Source: G965197715 sp965247615 (lineage in GTDB: Bacteria > Chloroflexota > Dehalococcoidia > Lucifugimonadales > UBA1127). Taken from it: a stretch of 64,000 nt of DNA. The translations under genes and the position numbers were made by a program. Below the pieces are notes generated by a model. The model did not search any database, was not told where the DNA came from, and was given only the letters and a program-made list of their open reading frames with translations. The DNA lies in the NCBI GenBank assembly GCA_965247615.1, contig OZ252022.1:1674001-1738000 (forward strand), read 5' to 3'. Below are positions 43,054-51,341 of this stretch, piece by piece; position 1 is the first letter of the stretch, and every line of letters starts with the position of its first letter.

Positions 43054-44025
43054 CTATGCGGCCGCGACCGCACGTACGATTGGCAGGTCCTCGGCCAGCA
43101 CGTCCCAGGAGTCACCCTGGTCCTGGCTGACCAGCACCTGGCCGTTGCCGGTGCCTGCGAAGACGGTGTCGGGTTCTGCGGGGTCGGTGGCCAGAGCGAA
43201 GACCATGCTGGTCAGTGTGGACGGGAGGCCCTTCATGACCGGGTCCCAGGTCTTGCCGCCGTTCCTGCTGCGGTAGATCGTCGCGGCTGCGCCCTCATCG
43301 CGGCGCCAGTAGCGCGGGCGGCCCTGGGATGCGGCGGTGTAGACGACGTTAGCGTCCTGGGGATGGACGGCAAGGGGCACCATGTAGATGGACTGGAGCC
43401 CAGCACAGACCGACTCCCAGGAGACGCCCTGGTCAAAGCTGCGGAAGAAGCCGCGTCCCGTGGCAGTGTACAGGATGTCTCGCTCGCCCGGTGCGCAGAC
43501 CAGGGTATGGACGTCCAGGTGAAGGCTCTCGCGGGACTCCTGCCAGGTGTCGCCGCCGTCGCGGCTGCGGATGACGCCGCCGACCTCGACGCCGGCGTAG
43601 ACCGTGTCCGGGTCCTCCGTTGAGAAGGTGAGGGAGTGGATGTTGGCGACGTGGGGCGGCGAGGGGAAGCTCCATGTGGCGTAGGCCGCAAGGTCTCTGA
43701 CGGCGCTCAACTCCTCCCACTCTTCGCCGGCGGTGCGGCTGCGGTACATTGCCGCGGGCTTCGCGCCCGCGTACAGTGCGCCGTTGGGGGCACTGGCGAC
43801 GCACCAGGGATCGACGTCTTCGAGGAGCGCAGTCCAAGTCTGGCCACCATCGCCGCTGCGGAAGACACCCTGCTCCCGGACCGAGGCTAGGAGGCCGCCG
43901 GTCGCCGAGGCTTCAGGGACAACCTTGGACACCACATGGCCTTCCAGGGCTCTGCTCGTACATTCCCATTGATCGCCCTGAGGCGTGTAGGCATAGACTC
44001 CGTTATCCGTTCCCACCAGGAGCAT
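43054..44025 (-). CDS. BNR/sortilin-like beta-propeller protein
   Basis: The 323-residue product has repeated Asp-box blades of the form S-x-D-x-G-x-T-W: RSGDGGQTW, RSRDGGDTW, RSFDQGVSW, RSRNGGKTW, VSQDQGDSW. That fits a six- or seven-bladed propeller of the WD40/YVTN/BNR type. It has no signal peptide, catalytic Tyr/Glu pair or sialidase-specific features, so it is probably a binding or scaffold protein. The ATG at 44025 is favoured by a GGAGGTGAAG ribosome site; upstream in-frame codons lack one. Confidence 0.85.
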   Translation of the reverse strand: MLLVGTDNGVYAYTPQGDQWECTSRALEGHVVSKVVPEASATGGLLASVREQGVFRSGDGGQTWTALLEDVDPWCVASAPNGALYAGAKPAAMYRSRTAGEEWEELSAVRDLAAYATWSFPSPPHVANIHSLTFSTEDPDTVYAGVEVGGVIRSRDGGDTWQESRESLHLDVHTLVCAPGERDILYTATGRGFFRSFDQGVSWESVCAGLQSIYMVPLAVHPQDANVVYTAASQGRPRYWRRDEGAAATIYRSRNGGKTWDPVMKGLPSTLTSMVFALATDPAEPDTVFAGTGNGQVLVSQDQGDSWDVLAEDLPIVRAVAAA

Positions 44026-44233
44026 GGTCTTCACCTCCACATCGTCACTGGTCAGCATTATCGCAGTGCGCGGAAACTCCACAGGCTGGGGCGAGTATGC
44101 CACCGGGCCCTGGCCGCGTCAATGGCCGTCCCATCAACTGCTGTGCCGAGACGGCCCTTGACGCGGGGGGTGTGTCCCGGAACAATGGCGTTCGAGGACA
44201 TGCGAGAGCGACGCACTTGACGAGGAGGTCCCC

Positions 44234-44656
44234 GTGTCAACAGAGAACAAGGCCATCATCCGCCGCTATTACGACGAGCTCCTGAATCAGGGGAATATGG
44301 CCTTCGCGGACCAGGTCTATGCCCCGGACGTGGAGCTTCACATCCCCGGCCTACCGGAGGACCCCTACAGCGCTGAATCGGTTAAGCAGATGTTTGCGGC
44401 CGTGCGAACGGCGTTCCCGGGAGTGCGCGTCACCGTCGAGGACCTGGTGGCGGAAGAGGACAGGGTGGCAGCGCGGATAGCGCTGCACGGCCCCCATCAG
44501 GGCGCCGGTCAGGCTTCGCCCTATGACCGGGTGGCGGCGTGGGCGCGCATCGACATCTTTCGTCTCGTCGATGGCAAGATCGTGGAGCAGTGGGCAGACC
44601 GGGACGACGTGCGGCTCATGGCCCAGTTCGGCGTGCAGCTTCCCTCGATCCAGTAG
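44234..44656 (+). CDS. SnoaL-like polyketide-cyclase/ester-cyclase family protein
   Basis: The 140-residue product has the SnoaL/NTF2-like fold pattern: NKAIIRRYYDELLNQGN at the N-terminus, DVELHIPG, FPGVRVTVEDLVAEEDRVAAR and DGKIVEQWADRDDVRLM. Family proteins isomerise or cyclise small molecules, or only bind them. A GTG start at 44234 follows CGAGGAGG. It stands alone; the next gene begins after a 213-base region with a promoter. Confidence 0.87.
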   Translation: MSTENKAIIRRYYDELLNQGNMAFADQVYAPDVELHIPGLPEDPYSAESVKQMFAAVRTAFPGVRVTVEDLVAEEDRVAARIALHGPHQGAGQASPYDRVAAWARIDIFRLVDGKIVEQWADRDDVRLMAQFGVQLPSIQ

Positions 44657-44668
44657 CCTGCGCCGGGG

Positions 44669-44788
44669 TCATTGGCCCAGGAACTCCTCCAGGACCGCCT
44701 GGGCCATGTCGTAGTTGCGGTTGCATTGGCCAAGGGACCCTCCTGCAACGCCGGGCGGCAGGAGCTCATGATACATCTCAAGGCGCAT
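44669..44788 (-). pseudogene. Possible C-terminal gene remnant
   Basis: A 39-codon minus-strand frame in an otherwise gene-free stretch reads like a protein end (MYHELLPPGVAGG ... YDMAQAVLEEFLGQ, stop). Upstream it runs antisense into the AtzG-like gene and loses protein character. The family is not recognised; it could be chance. Confidence 0.2.
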
Positions 44789-44792
44789 CGTC

Positions 44793-44821
44793 TTGACGGT
44801 GTTGTGCCTGTCGACTAGACT
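44793..44821 (+). promoter_or_regulatory. Promoter of the AtzG-like/amidase operon
   Basis: TTGACG, 17-base spacer, TAGACT, the same -10 box as upstream of the GuaB3 gene. RNA would start near 44828, about 42 bases before the ATG. Confidence 0.6.
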
Positions 44822-44869
44822 CGCTTGGAATCGTTTCTCGACACCGTATGTGCCTGGGCGAGACGGGGA

Positions 44870-45070
44870 ATGACGAACGCAAGCCGGGAAGAGATCGAAG
44901 CCGCCCTGGGCCGCCTGGGAATCAGGTTGGGGCCGGAGGACGCAGAGGGCGTTCGGGCGCTGTTCGAGCGGTACGCGGAACGACTGGAACTCTTGCACTC
45001 TGCGGACGTCGACGAAGAAGAGTTAGCCGGTCAGTTCATCCCACAATGGGCAGATAGCCCCGAGAGGTAG
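44870..45070 (+). CDS. Small AtzG/GatC-like amidase partner
   Basis: 66 residues, mostly helical (ASREEIEAALGRLGIRLGPE, then EGVRALFERYAERLELL), ending with an acidic segment and FIPQW. The size, helical pattern and position 4 bases before an amidase resemble AtzG (DUF4089-type), which forms a complex with the amidase AtzE much as GatC does with GatA. Sequence similarity is only by pattern. The ATG at 44870 has GGGGA upstream; an in-frame TTG at 44825 would add 15 residues. Confidence 0.6.
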   Translation: MTNASREEIEAALGRLGIRLGPEDAEGVRALFERYAERLELLHSADVDEEELAGQFIPQWADSPER

Positions 45071-45074
45071 GGTT

Positions 45075-46490
45075 GTGACTCAGGGAGAGGTTGGCGGGGA
45101 CCGAGACCTGTGTTTCCTTACCATCGGGGAGGCCAGCAGGCTTATCCGCGAGATGAGCATTTCGCCGGTGGAGCTGACGCAGGCCTTCCTGGACCGCATC
45201 GAGCAAATCGACAGCAAGGTCCGGTCCTACGTAACCCTGATCCCGGAAGCGGCCCTCGCTGACGCCCGCTCCGCTGAGGCAGCGGTGCTTCACGGGTCGT
45301 GGCGGGGGCCTCTCCACGGCATCCCCATTGCCCTCAAAGACCTGTACGACACCAAGGGCATCCGTACCACGGGCCAGTCGAAGGTCATGGAACATCGCGT
45401 CCCGGGTGAGGACGCGACGGTGGTGGCCAAGCTGCGCGAGGCAGGCACCGTTCTCTTGGGCAAGCTGGCAATGCACGAGTTTGCCCTGGGCGGCCCCCAG
45501 ACCAGCCTATTTGATCAAGCGCGCAATCCTTGGAACCTGGACCACGTTACCGGGGGTTCCAGCAGCGGGTCGGGGGCCGCCATCGCGGCGGGCCTGTGCA
45601 TGGGCAGCCTGGGCTCCGACACCGGCGGCTCCATACGGGGCCCCGCGGGCCTCTGCGGCATCGTTGGACTGAAGCCCACCTATGGCCGGGTGAGCCGCTC
45701 CGGCGTGCTGCCATTGAGCTGGTCCCTGGACCACGTGGGCCCCATGACCTGGACTGTTGAGGACACGGCCCTGATGCTCCAGGCCATCGCGGGCCACGAC
45801 CCCAAGGACCCGACGTCCAGCCGCGCGCCGGTCCCAGACTACACGGCCTCGTTGAAGCGGGGCGTCAAGGGGCTGACCATTGGGATGCCACGCCACTACT
45901 TCTTCGACACGGACGGCGGTGTGGACCCCGAGACGGTCGGAGTGGTGGACGCCGCCCTGGCCGAGCTGGAGCGGATGGGCGCACGGCTGAGAGAGGTGCG
46001 CATTCCCAGTCTGCACTTCGCCGGGGCAGCGAACAACGTCATCATGTTGAGTGAGGCCTTTGCCTACCACCGGCACAACCTTCAATCGCAGGTCCAGAAC
46101 TACGGGAAGATTGTGCGTACGCGGTTCCTGGTGGGAGGCCTGTTCACGTCGGCGGACTATGTCCAGGCCCAGCGCGTTCGCAGCCGCGTCAAGCGGGAGA
46201 TGGGGGAGGCGCTGAGACGAGTCGACGTGCTTGCCATGCCGACGGGACTGAGGCCCGCCACCGCGCTGAAGGACCTGGATCCGATGAGTACGATGATGAG
46301 CCGCAGTCTGACCGCCCCATGCAACGAGTCAGGTCTACCAGCTATCTCCGTGCCCTGCGGGTTCAGCGACACTGGCCTACCCATCGGGCTGCAGATCGCG
46401 GGCAAGCCCTTCGATGAGCCCACGGTGTTGCGGGTGGCCTACGCCTATGAACAAGCGGGCGGGTGGACCGAGACGCGCCCAAAGCTGTAG
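45075..46490 (+). CDS. Amidase-signature family hydrolase (AtzE/GatA-like)
   Basis: The 471-residue product has triad members Lys88 (IALKDLYDTKG), the SSSGSG loop at 162-167 and nucleophile Ser186 in GSDTGGSIR. The sequence VGLKPTYGRVSRSGVLPL is GatA-like. No GatB is present, so a catabolic amidase working with the small upstream protein is preferred over tRNA transamidation. The GTG start lies 4 bases after the upstream stop, so translation is likely coupled. MmgE/PrpD follows after 89 bases. It is a paralogue of the amidase at 22.8 kb. Confidence 0.92.
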   Translation: MTQGEVGGDRDLCFLTIGEASRLIREMSISPVELTQAFLDRIEQIDSKVRSYVTLIPEAALADARSAEAAVLHGSWRGPLHGIPIALKDLYDTKGIRTTGQSKVMEHRVPGEDATVVAKLREAGTVLLGKLAMHEFALGGPQTSLFDQARNPWNLDHVTGGSSSGSGAAIAAGLCMGSLGSDTGGSIRGPAGLCGIVGLKPTYGRVSRSGVLPLSWSLDHVGPMTWTVEDTALMLQAIAGHDPKDPTSSRAPVPDYTASLKRGVKGLTIGMPRHYFFDTDGGVDPETVGVVDAALAELERMGARLREVRIPSLHFAGAANNVIMLSEAFAYHRHNLQSQVQNYGKIVRTRFLVGGLFTSADYVQAQRVRSRVKREMGEALRRVDVLAMPTGLRPATALKDLDPMSTMMSRSLTAPCNESGLPAISVPCGFSDTGLPIGLQIAGKPFDEPTVLRVAYAYEQAGGWTETRPKL

Positions 46491-46579
46491 GCAGCGACAG
46501 ACCCGAGCCCTGCTTCAAGCCCCTTCAGTCCCGCTTGCGTCGGGGAGGTCTTGCCGCGCGAAAGGCATAGGAGGACTCC

Positions 46580-47959
46580 ATGGCACAGACACACGAAAAT
46601 GAAGACGGCAGCGTCATTGGGCGCCTGAGTCGCTACATGGTTGCGGCGCGGACAGACGAGCTCCCCGCGGACGTCGTTCAGAAGACCAAACATCACATTC
46701 TGGACACCCTGGCAGCCATGGTGTCGGGCGCTGAACTGGAGCCCGGCAGGCTCGCCATCAAGTACGCGCAAGGCCGCGCCGGCGCCCCGGAGGCCCAGGT
46801 GGTGGGCGCCCCGCTGCTGGTCGACGCGGGCCATGCCGCCCTGGCCAATGGCCTCATGGCCCACGCCGACGAGACCGACGACTCTCACGCGGCATCGGGC
46901 ACGCACCCGGGGTGCGCCATCGTGCCGGCTGCGTTGGCTATGGCTGAGCGCGCCAATGGGAGCGGTCGGGGGCTCCTGAACGCCGTGGCCCTTGGCTACG
47001 ACGTCTGCGCCCGCACCATCCGCGCGCTGGGCTACCGGGAGGCGCTGGAGCGGCGGGGCGCCAGCAGCCACAGCGTCGGCGGCGTCTTTGGTGCGGCGGC
47101 GGCGGCCAGCGCCGCGACGGACATGGGCGAATCCCAGGTCAGGTATCTCCTGTCGTACACGGCGCAGCAGACCTCCGGCATTCCTTCGTGGGTCCGCGAC
47201 CAGGACCACATCGAGAAGGCGTTCGACTTCGCGGGCATGGGGGCGCGCAACGGCGTTGAGGCGGCCCTAATGGTGGACGCCGGCTTCACCGGCGTCTGGG
47301 ACGTCTTCGACGGCGACCGCAACTTCTTCCGCACCTTTGGCACGAATCCCCAGCCGGAGGAGATGGTTGTCGGCCTTGGGACTTGCTACGAGATCATGGC
47401 CACCAACATCAAGAAGTATTGCGTGGGCTCGCCAATTCAAGCGGCTGCGGACGCCCTAGCGAACATCATGCACCGAAGTGAGATCGGCGCAGCGGAGGTG
47501 GAGCGCGTCGTCGTGACTCTCCCCGTGGGCGGCGCCCGCATCGTCAACGACCGCCACATGCCGGACATCAATCTTCAATACATCCTGTCCGTAATGCTGT
47601 TGGACGGCAGCCTAAGCTTCGCCGCAGCCCACGACGTCCCGCGCATGCAGGACCCGCGGGTCATGGAGGTGCGCGGGCGCGTCGAGCTCCAGAGCGACGA
47701 TGCCCTGGTCACGCCGGAGAGTCCCCGTCAGGCCATCGTGGAGGTCGTCACCAGGAGCGGCCAGCGCCTGCGCGACCACGTTGTGAAGGTACGGGGCACC
47801 GTGGAGAACCCCATGACCGTGGAGGAGGTGGAGGAGAAGGCGCGCGACCTCCTAGCTCCGAGCCTGGGTGAGACCAGGGCCCAGGGCCTCATCGACGCAG
47901 TGCAGGGCCTAGAGGGCTTGGGGAGCGTTCGCGAGCTCAGGCCTCTGCTTCAACCCTAA
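46580..47959 (+). CDS. MmgE/PrpD family protein
   Basis: The 459-residue product has the family's N-terminal helical domain (LDTLAAMVSGAELEPG, LMAHADETDDSHAASGTHPGC) and the later CVGSPIQAAADAL and the beta-rich insertion. Known members are 2-methylcitrate dehydratase and cis-aconitate decarboxylase; related proteins in catabolic clusters have unknown substrates. An AGGAGG ribosome site precedes the ATG. It is the last gene of the amidase operon, ending in a strong hairpin. Confidence 0.9.
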   Translation: MAQTHENEDGSVIGRLSRYMVAARTDELPADVVQKTKHHILDTLAAMVSGAELEPGRLAIKYAQGRAGAPEAQVVGAPLLVDAGHAALANGLMAHADETDDSHAASGTHPGCAIVPAALAMAERANGSGRGLLNAVALGYDVCARTIRALGYREALERRGASSHSVGGVFGAAAAASAATDMGESQVRYLLSYTAQQTSGIPSWVRDQDHIEKAFDFAGMGARNGVEAALMVDAGFTGVWDVFDGDRNFFRTFGTNPQPEEMVVGLGTCYEIMATNIKKYCVGSPIQAAADALANIMHRSEIGAAEVERVVVTLPVGGARIVNDRHMPDINLQYILSVMLLDGSLSFAAAHDVPRMQDPRVMEVRGRVELQSDDALVTPESPRQAIVEVVTRSGQRLRDHVVKVRGTVENPMTVEEVEEKARDLLAPSLGETRAQGLIDAVQGLEGLGSVRELRPLLQP

Positions 47960-47984
47960 GCCGCCCGAGGAGACCAGCAAACAA

Positions 47985-48019
47985 GAGCGCCAAGCTGCAG
48001 CAAAACCAGCCTGGCGCTC
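47985..48019. terminator. Bidirectional hairpin terminator
   Basis: GAGCGCCA and TGGCGCTC pair perfectly with a partly paired 19-base middle, between converging genes. Confidence 0.65.
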
Positions 48020-48046
48020 CACTTTGCGAGTATCTGGGAGACGGGC

Positions 48047-48361
48047 CTACGCGGGGCCGATGAGGACGTCATCGCCCTCGATCCTGACGGTGTAGCGCGC
48101 GAGGCCTTCCTCCGCTGGGCCCTCCAGCACCTCGCCGGTGGTGGCGCTGAATCGGCTGCCGTGGCAGACACACTCCACCTCCTCGCCCTCCAGAGCGCCG
48201 TCTTCGGAGAGGTTGCACTCCGCATGGGGACAGACCTCGCCCACGGCGTGGAGCTGGCCACCCACGTTGACCAAGAGCACCCTTTCCTCGCCTGCCTCGA
48301 AGAGAGTCATGCCACCGGGCTTGAGATCGCTGACCTTGGCCGCCTTGACGAATTCGTCCAC
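48047..48361 (-). CDS. Rieske-type [2Fe-2S] ferredoxin
   Basis: A GTG at 48361 behind a perfect AGGAGG (6-base spacing) gives 104 residues; a longer in-frame GTG at 48397 has no such site. Cluster ligands are Cys44-x-His46 (VCPHAEC) and Cys64-x-x-His67 (CVCHGS). This is the soluble ferredoxin component that passes electrons to Rieske oxygenases, so the two oxygenases at 4.6 and 28.7 kb are candidate partners even though they are distant. It converges on MmgE/PrpD. Confidence 0.88.
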   Translation of the reverse strand: MDEFVKAAKVSDLKPGGMTLFEAGEERVLLVNVGGQLHAVGEVCPHAECNLSEDGALEGEEVECVCHGSRFSATTGEVLEGPAEEGLARYTVRIEGDDVLIGPA

Positions 48362-48399
48362 CTGCTGCCTCCTGCTTTCGTTTAATGGAATGAACACCT

Positions 48400-48405
48400 A
48401 TTATA
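48400..48405 (-). promoter_or_regulatory. -10 box (TATAAT) for the ferredoxin gene
   Basis: Perfect TATAAT on the minus strand 39 bases before the GTG start; the -35 (TAGGAA, 17 bases further) is weak. Confidence 0.45.
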
Positions 48406-48554
48406 GCCGCATGCCCGGTTGCTTCCTACCCGTCTTGGTGGGAGAGCTGACGATCCCTGGTCCTGGCTTCCGCAGGGGCCCAGTGACAGCTGGCGCGCGG
48501 GCACGGCGAGATTAAGCGGTACCACGTCAAGATTCTTCTCGGGAGGTGTCAGGC

Positions 48555-49928
48555 ATGGCGGCAGAGAGGCTGAGCGGCGAAGAGATCGAAGAGCTGAAGC
48601 AGATGGCAGAGGCCCACTTCTGGCCCCACTCCCGTCAGGCCGGTGACATGTCGGATGAGACGGGGATCAAGCTGGTGGCCAAGGCCCAAGGGGTCTGGGT
48701 CGAGGACGTGGAGGGCAGGCGTTGGTTCGATACGATCTCCGGTATGTGGCTGACGAACATCGGCCACGGCCGGAAGGAGATCGCTGACGCCGTGTACGAT
48801 CAGATGCAGGACATCAGCTACACGCCCGGCGGCAGCGTCAGCCCGGCGACGGTAAAGCTGGCGGCCAAGGTGGCTGCACTGGCCCCGGACAAGGAGTCCC
48901 GGGTCTTCTTCGTCAGCGGCGGCTCCGAAGCCGTGGAGACCGCCGTGAAGATGGCCAAGAAGTACCATCGAAACAACGGTGCGCCGGGCCGCTTCAAGGT
49001 CATCAGCCGCCGCGGCTCCTACCACGGCGCCACCCACGCGGCCATCAGCCTGGGCGGAGGCGGCGTCGCCGCGCCGGAGGACTATGGGCCGCTGATGCCC
49101 GGCAACATTCACGTCGCCTCGCCGGACGAGTACCGCTGCGCCTACTGCAGCGACCGCGGCGGCTGCAATCTCCAGTGCGCGCAGGAGGTCGAACGGACCA
49201 TTCAGCACGAGGGGCCCTCCACGGTGGCCGCCTTTGTCGGCGAGCCCATCTCCGTGTCTTCAGGAGTCCACGTCCCGCATCCCGACTACTGGCAAAGGGT
49301 GCGTGATATCTGTGACAAGCACGGCGTCCTGATGATCTGCGACGAGGTCATCACGGGGTTCGGGAGGACCGGCAAGATGTTCGCCATGGAGCACTGGGGC
49401 GTGAAGCCGGACATCTTCACCACGGCCAAGGCTCTGACCAGCGGGTATCTGCCAATTGGGGCCGCGGTTGCCAGCAGGGGGGTGTCGGAGGCATTCATGG
49501 GTGACGGGAACAGGGTGTTCCGGCACCTCATCACCTTTGGGGGCAACCCGGCATCCTGCGCGGCGGCGCTGGCCAACCTGGAGATCATAGAGAGCGAGGA
49601 TATGGTGTCGAACTCTGCGGAGATGGGCGCCTACCTCTTCGAGCAGCTGCAGACGCTCTACGAGCATCGCATCGTGGGTCAGGTCCGGGGCGGCAAGGGC
49701 TTGCTGTGCGCCGTGGAGCTGGTCAAGGACCGGGACACCCGGGAGCGGTTCCCGGCGGAGGCGCGGCTGCGCGACAAGAGCCAGGCCCTGATGTCCAAGT
49801 ACGGACTCCTAGGCCGCGGCGGTGACGTCATCCACGTGGCCCCGCCGCTGTGCGTCACCAAGGACGAGGTTGATCACGTGGTGCAGAGTCTGGACGGGGT
49901 GATCGGTGAGCTGGAAGGGGAGCTATGA
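48555..49928 (+). CDS. Class III (omega-type) PLP aminotransferase
   Basis: The 457-residue product has the class III motifs: FFVSGGSEAVETAVKMAKKY, SRRGSYHGATHAA, ICDEVITGFGRTG with Asp263, and PLP-Lys292 in AKALTSGYLPIG. It transfers amino groups between an amine or omega-amino acid and a keto acid, typically pyruvate. A cysteine-rich insert (CAYCSDRGGCNLQC) near residues 195-208 is unusual and could bind metal. The ATG at 48555 is chosen for its GGGAGGT site over a GTG at 48546. Confidence 0.93.
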   Translation: MAAERLSGEEIEELKQMAEAHFWPHSRQAGDMSDETGIKLVAKAQGVWVEDVEGRRWFDTISGMWLTNIGHGRKEIADAVYDQMQDISYTPGGSVSPATVKLAAKVAALAPDKESRVFFVSGGSEAVETAVKMAKKYHRNNGAPGRFKVISRRGSYHGATHAAISLGGGGVAAPEDYGPLMPGNIHVASPDEYRCAYCSDRGGCNLQCAQEVERTIQHEGPSTVAAFVGEPISVSSGVHVPHPDYWQRVRDICDKHGVLMICDEVITGFGRTGKMFAMEHWGVKPDIFTTAKALTSGYLPIGAAVASRGVSEAFMGDGNRVFRHLITFGGNPASCAAALANLEIIESEDMVSNSAEMGAYLFEQLQTLYEHRIVGQVRGGKGLLCAVELVKDRDTRERFPAEARLRDKSQALMSKYGLLGRGGDVIHVAPPLCVTKDEVDHVVQSLDGVIGELEGEL

Positions 49929-49941
49929 CCCCCGGCTGAGG

Positions 49942-49960
49942 GGTCGCTGGCGCGACGGCC
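49942..49960 (-). repeat. Short hairpin repeat, copy 6
   Basis: Reverse complement reads GGCCGTCGCGCCAGCGACC, flanked by CCCCCTACAA as in copy 3. It lies 14 bases past the aminotransferase stop. Confidence 0.65.
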
Positions 49961-50085
49961 TTGTAGGGGGAGCGTTGCGGGGTCGCCACGGGGGAGGCGT
50001 GGGGAAGGCGGGGTGCGGGAATGACGGGAGGGGGCGTCGGTCGGTAACGACCTGGCTCGCGCCCCCGGACTTGTTCAGACTGTTC

Positions 50086-51000
50086 CTAGGTGATGCGATC
50101 CAGCAGCTCGCCGATTGTGAGCCAGTAGTAGATGATGTACGAGCCCGCCACCAGCATGAACACGGCGCTGGCGGGCTTGACGTAGGCAAGGGTCTTACGC
50201 AGGGTGCCCACCAACGCTCCCTGGAACAGGGCTATTCCGATGGTCAGGGCGATGATAACAGTGCCCATGCCCAGGGCGTATACGACGAACTGCCCAATGG
50301 CTGCGACGATGCCATCGACGGCAAGCGTGCTGCTTACCACGACCAGGAAAATGGGGAGGGTGCAGCTCAGCGAGGCGGTTGCGTAGCTGATGCCGAACAG
50401 GAAGTAGCCCCGGACGTTGACCTCGCTGGGATTGCCCACCCGGGCGGCGGCCCGTTCGGCGATTCCGGTGTAGAGGGCGCCGCCCCGTAGGATCCACGCG
50501 GCGCCCAGGGTGAGGGCAACGCCAACCCCCAGGCCGATCCACGGGAAGACGCTGATGACGGACCGCAGGCCCGCTCCAATGAGCACGCCCGCTATGCCGA
50601 AGAGAAGGATGAATCCGCCGGTGACCACGCCTCCGACAGTGAGGGCCTTGACGAGCCGGCTCAACCGGGACGCTTCCTCAATACCCTTCCCACGACTGCC
50701 CAGGTAGAGCGCCAAATAGGCGGGGAGCATCGCAAACCCGCACGGGTTGACCGTGGAAACCATGCCCGCCCCGAAGGCGAAGCCCAAGGGCAGCAGGTCG
50801 CCGACACTCCCCAGGGCCGAACCAGACCTGCCCGAAAGGGACTCCACCAGACCGTTGACGCTCCCAATGGGGCTGTCAGTGAGCAGGGCCCCTACCACAG
50901 CTACCGCTATGGCGGACCCGGCAGCCAGGAACGGGAGTATGACGGTCCACCGGGCGCCTGGCCGCAGCCCTTGGACTTCCGCTCCAGCCGCATCTGCCAT
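50086..51000 (-). CDS. ccdA: CcdA-type transmembrane electron carrier
   Basis: The 304-residue product has about seven membrane helices, with the two redox Cys of the family: Cys87 in STVNPCGFAMLPAYL and Cys213 in SLSCTLPIFLV. CcdA passes electrons from cytoplasmic thioredoxin to exported thioredoxin-fold proteins; the two lipoproteins at 18.8-21.1 kb are candidate acceptors. An extra N-terminal hydrophobic helix (20-40) precedes the core. The ATG at 51000 follows AGAGGAAG. Confidence 0.92.
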   Translation of the reverse strand: MADAAGAEVQGLRPGARWTVILPFLAAGSAIAVAVVGALLTDSPIGSVNGLVESLSGRSGSALGSVGDLLPLGFAFGAGMVSTVNPCGFAMLPAYLALYLGSRGKGIEEASRLSRLVKALTVGGVVTGGFILLFGIAGVLIGAGLRSVISVFPWIGLGVGVALTLGAAWILRGGALYTGIAERAAARVGNPSEVNVRGYFLFGISYATASLSCTLPIFLVVVSSTLAVDGIVAAIGQFVVYALGMGTVIIALTIGIALFQGALVGTLRKTLAYVKPASAVFMLVAGSYIIYYWLTIGELLDRIT

Positions 51001-51208
51001 GATCTTCCTCTGTTTCGGGTCCCTGCCTTCGATGACCATGGGGGCTCGGGACCATCACTCCGGACCGTCGTAGCTTTATGTCAGGTGCTACCGAAGCGGT
51101 TCACGGCCTCCGGCGGACGCTCCGCCTATAGCTTACACCGTTCCGTTGCCCCAACGTTCATCTCTCTTTGGATGCACTCCACCGCCGAAGGGATGTGCGT
51201 CTGCGGAC

Positions 51209-51247
51209 ATTCGCGCGCCCCATTCGCGCGCCCCATTCGCGCGCCCC
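51209..51247 (+). repeat. Tandem repeat, 3 x 13 bases
   Basis: Three perfect copies of ATTCGCGCGCCCC, 34 bases upstream of the -35 box of the next promoter. Confidence 0.85.
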
Positions 51248-51280
51248 AGTAGTATGGCGAGGGTGTGATGGTTTTCGTCA

Positions 51281-51309
51281 TTGACTCTCAAAAACACCCC
51301 TGATAGACT
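51281..51309 (+). promoter_or_regulatory. Promoter of the GuaB3 gene
   Basis: TTGACT, 17-base spacer, TAGACT; RNA would start near 51316, 26 bases before the ATG. Confidence 0.65.
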
Positions 51310-51341
51310 GACGCAAATCCACACGAGAGGGCTGCTACCAT

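Larger units (their letters stand above)
51001..51341. other. Divergent intergenic region
   Basis: 341 bases between ccdA and the GuaB3 gene, with a 3 x 13-base tandem repeat and a strong rightward promoter. No gene is seen. Confidence 0.6.

Noticed and set aside
45075..46490. gatA for tRNA transamidation
   Set aside because: No gatB is adjacent and the small partner resembles AtzG more than GatC; kept as a general amidase.
51209..51247. CRISPR-like repeats
   Set aside because: Units are 13 bases and directly abutting, with no spacers and no cas genes.
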